Source: Hordeum vulgare subsp. vulgare (Eukaryota > Streptophyta > Magnoliopsida > Poales > Poaceae). Taken from it: a stretch of 64,000 bases of DNA. The stretch is taken from assembly GCF_904849725.1 (NCBI RefSeq), contig NC_058519.1, positions 541,330,316 through 541,394,315 of the forward strand. The letters run 5' to 3'. Below the pieces are notes generated by a model. That model was not told the origin of the DNA, did not search any database, and was given only the letters and a program-made list of their open reading frames with translations. A program made the translations under genes and the position numbers. Positions 60,327-64,000 of the stretch are shown here, piece by piece. Positions within the stretch are counted from its first letter, which is position 1. Every line of letters starts with the position of its first letter.

Positions 60327-61772
60327 ATGGAAAAGAAAGACGCTAAACCTAGACTTATCAGATGGGTTCTCTTGCTACAAGAATTTGATTTGCATGTTGT
60401 CGACAGGAAGGGTGCTGATAACCCAGAAGCAGATAACTTGTCTAGGTTGGAGAATGTTCTTGATGACCCACAACCTATTGATGATAGCTTTCCTGATGAG
60501 CAATTGAATGTCATCAATGCTTCACGTAGTACACCGTGGTATGCTGATTATGCAAACTATATTGTTGCCAAATATATACCACCTAGTTTCACATACCAGC
60601 AAAAGAAGAAATTATTCTTTGATTTGAGACATTACTTGTGGGATGATCCTCACCTTTATAAGGAAGGAGTAGATGGTGTTATTAGATGTTGTGTACCTGA
60701 ACATGAACAGGGACAGATCCTACAGAAGTGTCACTCCGAGGCTTACGGAGGACACCATGCGGGAGATAGAACTGCACACAAGGTATTGTAATTAGGTTTC
60801 TACTGGCCCACTCTCTTCAAGGATGCCCGTAAGTTTGTCTTGTCTTGTGACGAATGTCAAAGAATAGGTAATATCGGTAAACGTCAGGAAATGCCTATGA
60901 ATTATTCACTTGTTATTGAACCATTTCATGTTTGGGGCTTTTATTATATGGGACCTTTTCCAAAATCCAATGGGTATACTCATATCCTAGTTGTTGTTGA
61001 TTACGTTACTAAGTGGGTAGAAGCTATCCCAACTATTAGTGCTGATCACAACACTTCTATCAGGATGCTTAAAGAAGTTATTTTCCCTAGATTTGGAGTC
61101 CCTAGATATCTAATGACCGACGGTGGTTCACATTTCATTCATGATGCTTTCCGTAAAACGCTTGCTAAGTACGATGTCAATCATAGAATTGCTTCTCCCT
61201 ATCACCCTCAGTCCAGTGGTCAAGTAGAGCTAAGCAATAGAGAGATTAAACTAATTCTGCAAAAGATTGTCAATAGGTCTAGAAAGAATTGGTATAACAA
61301 GCTCGATGATGCACTGTGGGCTTATAGAACTTCCTATAAGAATCCCATGGGCATGTCTCCGTACAAAATTGTATACGGTAAAGCATGTCATTTACCTCTT
61401 GAGCTAGAGCATACGGGTTATTGCGCAATCAAAGAGCTCAACTTTGATTTCAAACTTGCTGGTGAGAAGAGGTTATTTGATATTAGCTCGCTTGATGAAT
61501 GGAGAACTCAGGCATATGAAAATGCCAAGTTGTTCAAAGAAAAGGTTAAGAGGTGGCACGATAAAAGGATACAAAAGCGTGAGTTCAATGTAGGTGATTA
61601 TGTCTTGCTATATAATTCTCGTCTAAGTTTTTTTGCAGGCAAGCTTCTCTCTAAATGGGAAGGTCCTTACATTGTTGAGGAAGTATATCATTCCGGTGCC
61701 ATCAAGATCAACAACATGGAAGGTAATTTTCCGAGAGTGGTAAATAGGCAAATAATCAAGCATTATATCTGA
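60327..61772 (+). pseudogene. Integrase of gypsy copy 2
   Basis: The HHCC segment is present ([22 protein letters not shown]) with a stop at 60789. In the core the first catalytic Asp is Tyr (codon 60942-60944, FYYMGPFP), while TDGGSHF and the Glu in QVELSNRE (61227-61229) are kept. From 60840 to 61772 the frame is open, through WEGPYIVEEVYHSG to HYI. No chromodomain. Confidence 0.86.
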
Positions 61773-61969
61773 GGTACTCCCATAAATGTTGAAAGCAAAT
61801 ATTATCAATACCATAACTCCGGAGGAGTACATAAGGGATATTTATCAGCTTGTTTTAGACTCCGAAAACGAAGAGGTATGTGATTCGGTAAGTAAACCGA
61901 CTCCAAAACTTTTCCAGTAGGATTTTTCCTCCATTTTGGAATTTTTAGAAAAATAGAAAAATTTAAAGT

Positions 61970-62120
61970 AGTCCGGAAAGCGCACGAGGAGGCGACAAGC
62001 CTTCCAGGCGCGGGCCACCCCCTGGCCGCGCGTGGGGGGCTTGTGACCACCTCGTGTGCCTCCCGGACTCTGTTTTCTTGCGGAGTACTCCTTCTAGTCG
62101 AAAAAAATCATTATATATTC
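61970..62120 (+). promoter_or_regulatory. Internal hairpin plus TATA module upstream of the 3' ORF, copy 2
   Basis: A hairpin between AGTCCGG (61970) and CCGGACT (62069), with a GC-rich core, then an AAAAAAATCA motif and TTATATATTC (62111-62120), 83 bp before the ATG at 62203. Same order and spacing as 8699-8850. Confidence 0.48.
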
Positions 62121-62202
62121 TCCCGTAAGTTCTGACCCTCGTATCACGCAATTTTGCTCTGTTTTCGTTTCGAGCCTGTTTCTGCTGCAGATCTAGATCG
62201 CT

Positions 62203-62724
62203 ATGGCGTCCCCAAAAGCTCTGAAGGACAAGATCTTCGAGAAGGTCATCAATCCCTACCTCGCGGGAGTGCTGCAGCACCCTCAATCTATCGAGATGCG
62301 TGAGGGGATGCTACACATCCATGATGTTGAGGGGCCCAAGAAGACCGGAAGCATGGAGGCGAGGCTCGAAGCAGTGGAGCAACAAGTCTTCAAGTGCCAA
62401 GGGATGGTGGAGCGTGGACTCAACGCCAACCACATGATGATCACAGAGTTCACCAACAAGCACAAGATCGATGCCAATGACATCGGTAAGCACCTCTCTA
62501 GGCTCTATGACAGAATAGATCACCTCCAAGCCCAGATCTATGACCTGCAGAACCAAAACTGTGAGTATGAGTATAGATTTAAATCAATATGGTTGGCTGC
62601 AGATTTGAGGATTCCGGAGACTCGGTCATCTTTCCATGATGGAGCACCTATACCTTGGAAGACGGAGGATCAAACCCAGGTTGCAACAACTCCACCACCA
62701 TCACCTCCAAAGGAAGACAACTAA
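62203..62724 (+). CDS. Coiled-coil protein in the env position of gypsy copy 2
   Basis: 173 codons, uninterrupted (MASPKALKDK to PPKEDN), homologous along its length to 8932-9450. Coiled-coil-like segments are ARLEAVEQQVFKCQG and HLSRLYDRIDHLQAQIYDLQ. A splice-acceptor-like tgctgcag ends 12 bases before the ATG. No membrane helix or signal peptide. Function unknown. Confidence 0.72.
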   Translation: MASPKALKDKIFEKVINPYLAGVLQHPQSIEMREGMLHIHDVEGPKKTGSMEARLEAVEQQVFKCQGMVERGLNANHMMITEFTNKHKIDANDIGKHLSRLYDRIDHLQAQIYDLQNQNCEYEYRFKSIWLAADLRIPETRSSFHDGAPIPWKTEDQTQVATTPPPSPPKEDN

Positions 62725-64000
62725 GCATGGGTATGGGCAATCCCCTTGGCTTGTGCCAAGCTTTGGGGAGTTGCCCCGGTATCGTATCACCGTCATATCT
62801 TTTGCCTTTACCTTTTCTTAGTTCGTTCCTTTTTGGTTTTATCTTTCTCTAGTAGAATAAAGTTCTTAGTGTTTTAGGCTTGAGTTTTGCTTTGTGTCAC
62901 CCCCGATGTATTCGAGCTCGTGAGTCATACAATAAAGAGTGTCTTAGTTAAAGGGCCTTGCCTCATGCCACGATCAAGAGAATGAGAAAAGAAAAAAAGC
63001 ATGAATGATCATGTAATGATCTTATGGGAAGTGATGGCTTCACATATAAAAAGAATGTTGATTGAAACTTGTTGAGGGTAGACAAACGTAGACCTTGGTC
63101 ATTGTTGCAATTAATAGGGAGTGATAAAGAAGGAGAGGTTCACATATAAAAATATCATCTTTAACACCATCTATGATTGTGAACACTCACTAAACTATTA
63201 CATGCTTAGAAGTAGATGTTGGACAAGGAAGACAACATAATGAATTGTGTTTGCTTGGTTCCGAACAATGTTATATGACTAGAGATCCCTTAGCATGTGA
63301 CGATTGCTTCCACCTCATATTAGCCAAAACTCCCGCACCAAGTAGATATACTACTTGTGCATCCATAAACCTTCAACCCTGTTTTTCCATGAGAGTCCAC
63401 CATACCTACCTATGGATTGAATAAGATCCCTCAAGTAAGTTGTCATCGGTGCAAGCAATAAAAATTGCTCCCTAATATGTATGATCTATTAGTGTGTGGA
63501 AAATAAGCTTTGTACGAACCTATGATGAGGAAGACATAAAAGCGACAGACTGCATAATAAAGTTCTTTATCCTAGGAGGCAATATATAGTGACGTTCCTC
63601 CACACTAAGAGGTCGCACATCCAAACCTCAAAAGTGCATGACAACCTCTGCTTCCCTCTGCGAAGGGCCTATCTTGTACCTTTAATTTTTGCCCTTGAAA
63701 GAGTCATGGTGATCTACAAAAATTCCTTATTTTGCCTTTTTCTTGGCTAACATCATATGCTAGGGAAAGATCTATATTCATATGTCCACTTTGCGGTAAG
63801 TATTCATGAATTATTATTGTTGACATTACCCTTGAGGTAAATGGTTGGGAGGCGAAACTATAAGCCCCTGTCTTTCTCTGTGTCCGTCTGAAACTTTGAT
63901 CTCATGAGTACCACGTGAGTTGTAGCAATTGTAGAAGACAAAAGGATGATTGAATATGTGGATTTGCTTTACAAGCTCTTACTTGACTCTTTCTAATGTT
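62725..64000 (+). other. Non-coding 3' region of gypsy copy 2
   Basis: Collinear with 9451-10740 of copy 1. It has an internal polypurine-like AAGCTTTGGGGAGT at 62758-62771. No gene. Confidence 0.6.

Larger units (their letters stand above)
55909..64000 (+). mobile_element. Athila-like Ty3/gypsy element, copy 2 (3' end outside window)
   Basis: Same family and order as copy 1: 5' LTR, tRNA-Asp site, gag-pol, internal hairpin and TATA module, coiled-coil ORF, 3' non-coding region. The 3' LTR should begin shortly after the window ends, judging from copy 1. The flanking gtgtc (55904-55908) is the candidate target duplication. The integration point differs from copy 1, so the two are independent insertions. 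Confidence 0.9.

Noticed and set aside
1..64000. A segmental duplication linking the left and right Athila stacks
   Set aside because: The nested gypsy elements entered at different positions and the surrounding hosts differ, so these are separate insertions.

Overview
The window reads as intergenic chromosome sequence from a Triticeae grass (wheat, Aegilops or barley type). The grounds are BARE1/WIS/Angela-type copia LTRs (starting TGTTGGAAATATGCCC), Athila-type Ty3/gypsy elements primed by tRNA-Asp, and Stowaway MITEs with CTCCCTCCGT ends. I see nothing prokaryotic. Species cannot be fixed from the sequence alone.

Layout. (1) 1-17111: a minus-strand, pol-less Athila-like element (3' end beyond the left edge), interrupted at 2234/12525 by a complete plus-strand Athila-like gypsy element (2235-12519). 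(2) 17112-26332: a low-copy island with two degenerate minus-strand gene remnants (17193-19050, one B3-like) and an NPF (NRT1/PTR family) transporter gene (19850-23712, five exons, two Stowaway MITEs in intron 2, one apparent 1-nt frameshift), followed by class II and AT-rich repeats. (3) 26333-43512: a BARE/Angela-like element with a second, younger one of the same family inserted in its 5' LTR. Both have perfect 5-bp target duplications, and both have heavily eroded coding regions. (4) 43518-46471: degenerate short tandem repeats and a tRNA-like segment. (5) 46472-64000: a four-layer nest: truncated gypsy LTR, then an older BARE-like element, then a second pol-less Athila-like element (minus), then a second plus-strand gypsy element running off the right edge.

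How the parts relate. The plus-strand gypsy family carries gag, protease, RT, RNase H and integrase plus a small coiled-coil ORF downstream. The minus-strand family has only gag-protease and an ATHILA ORF1-like gene. The two families share the last bases of the LTR, the 11-nt spacer and tRNA-Asp primer site, the block before the polypurine tract and the tract itself, as expected if one supplies enzymes to the other. A GC-rich hairpin usually followed by a TATA-like box lies in the LTRs, and a similar hairpin recurs inside each element upstream of its 3' ORF. No host gene here is clearly intact; the NPF gene is closest.

Coordinates of LTRs, primer sites and target duplications were read directly. 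Divergence counts were made by eye and are approximate.
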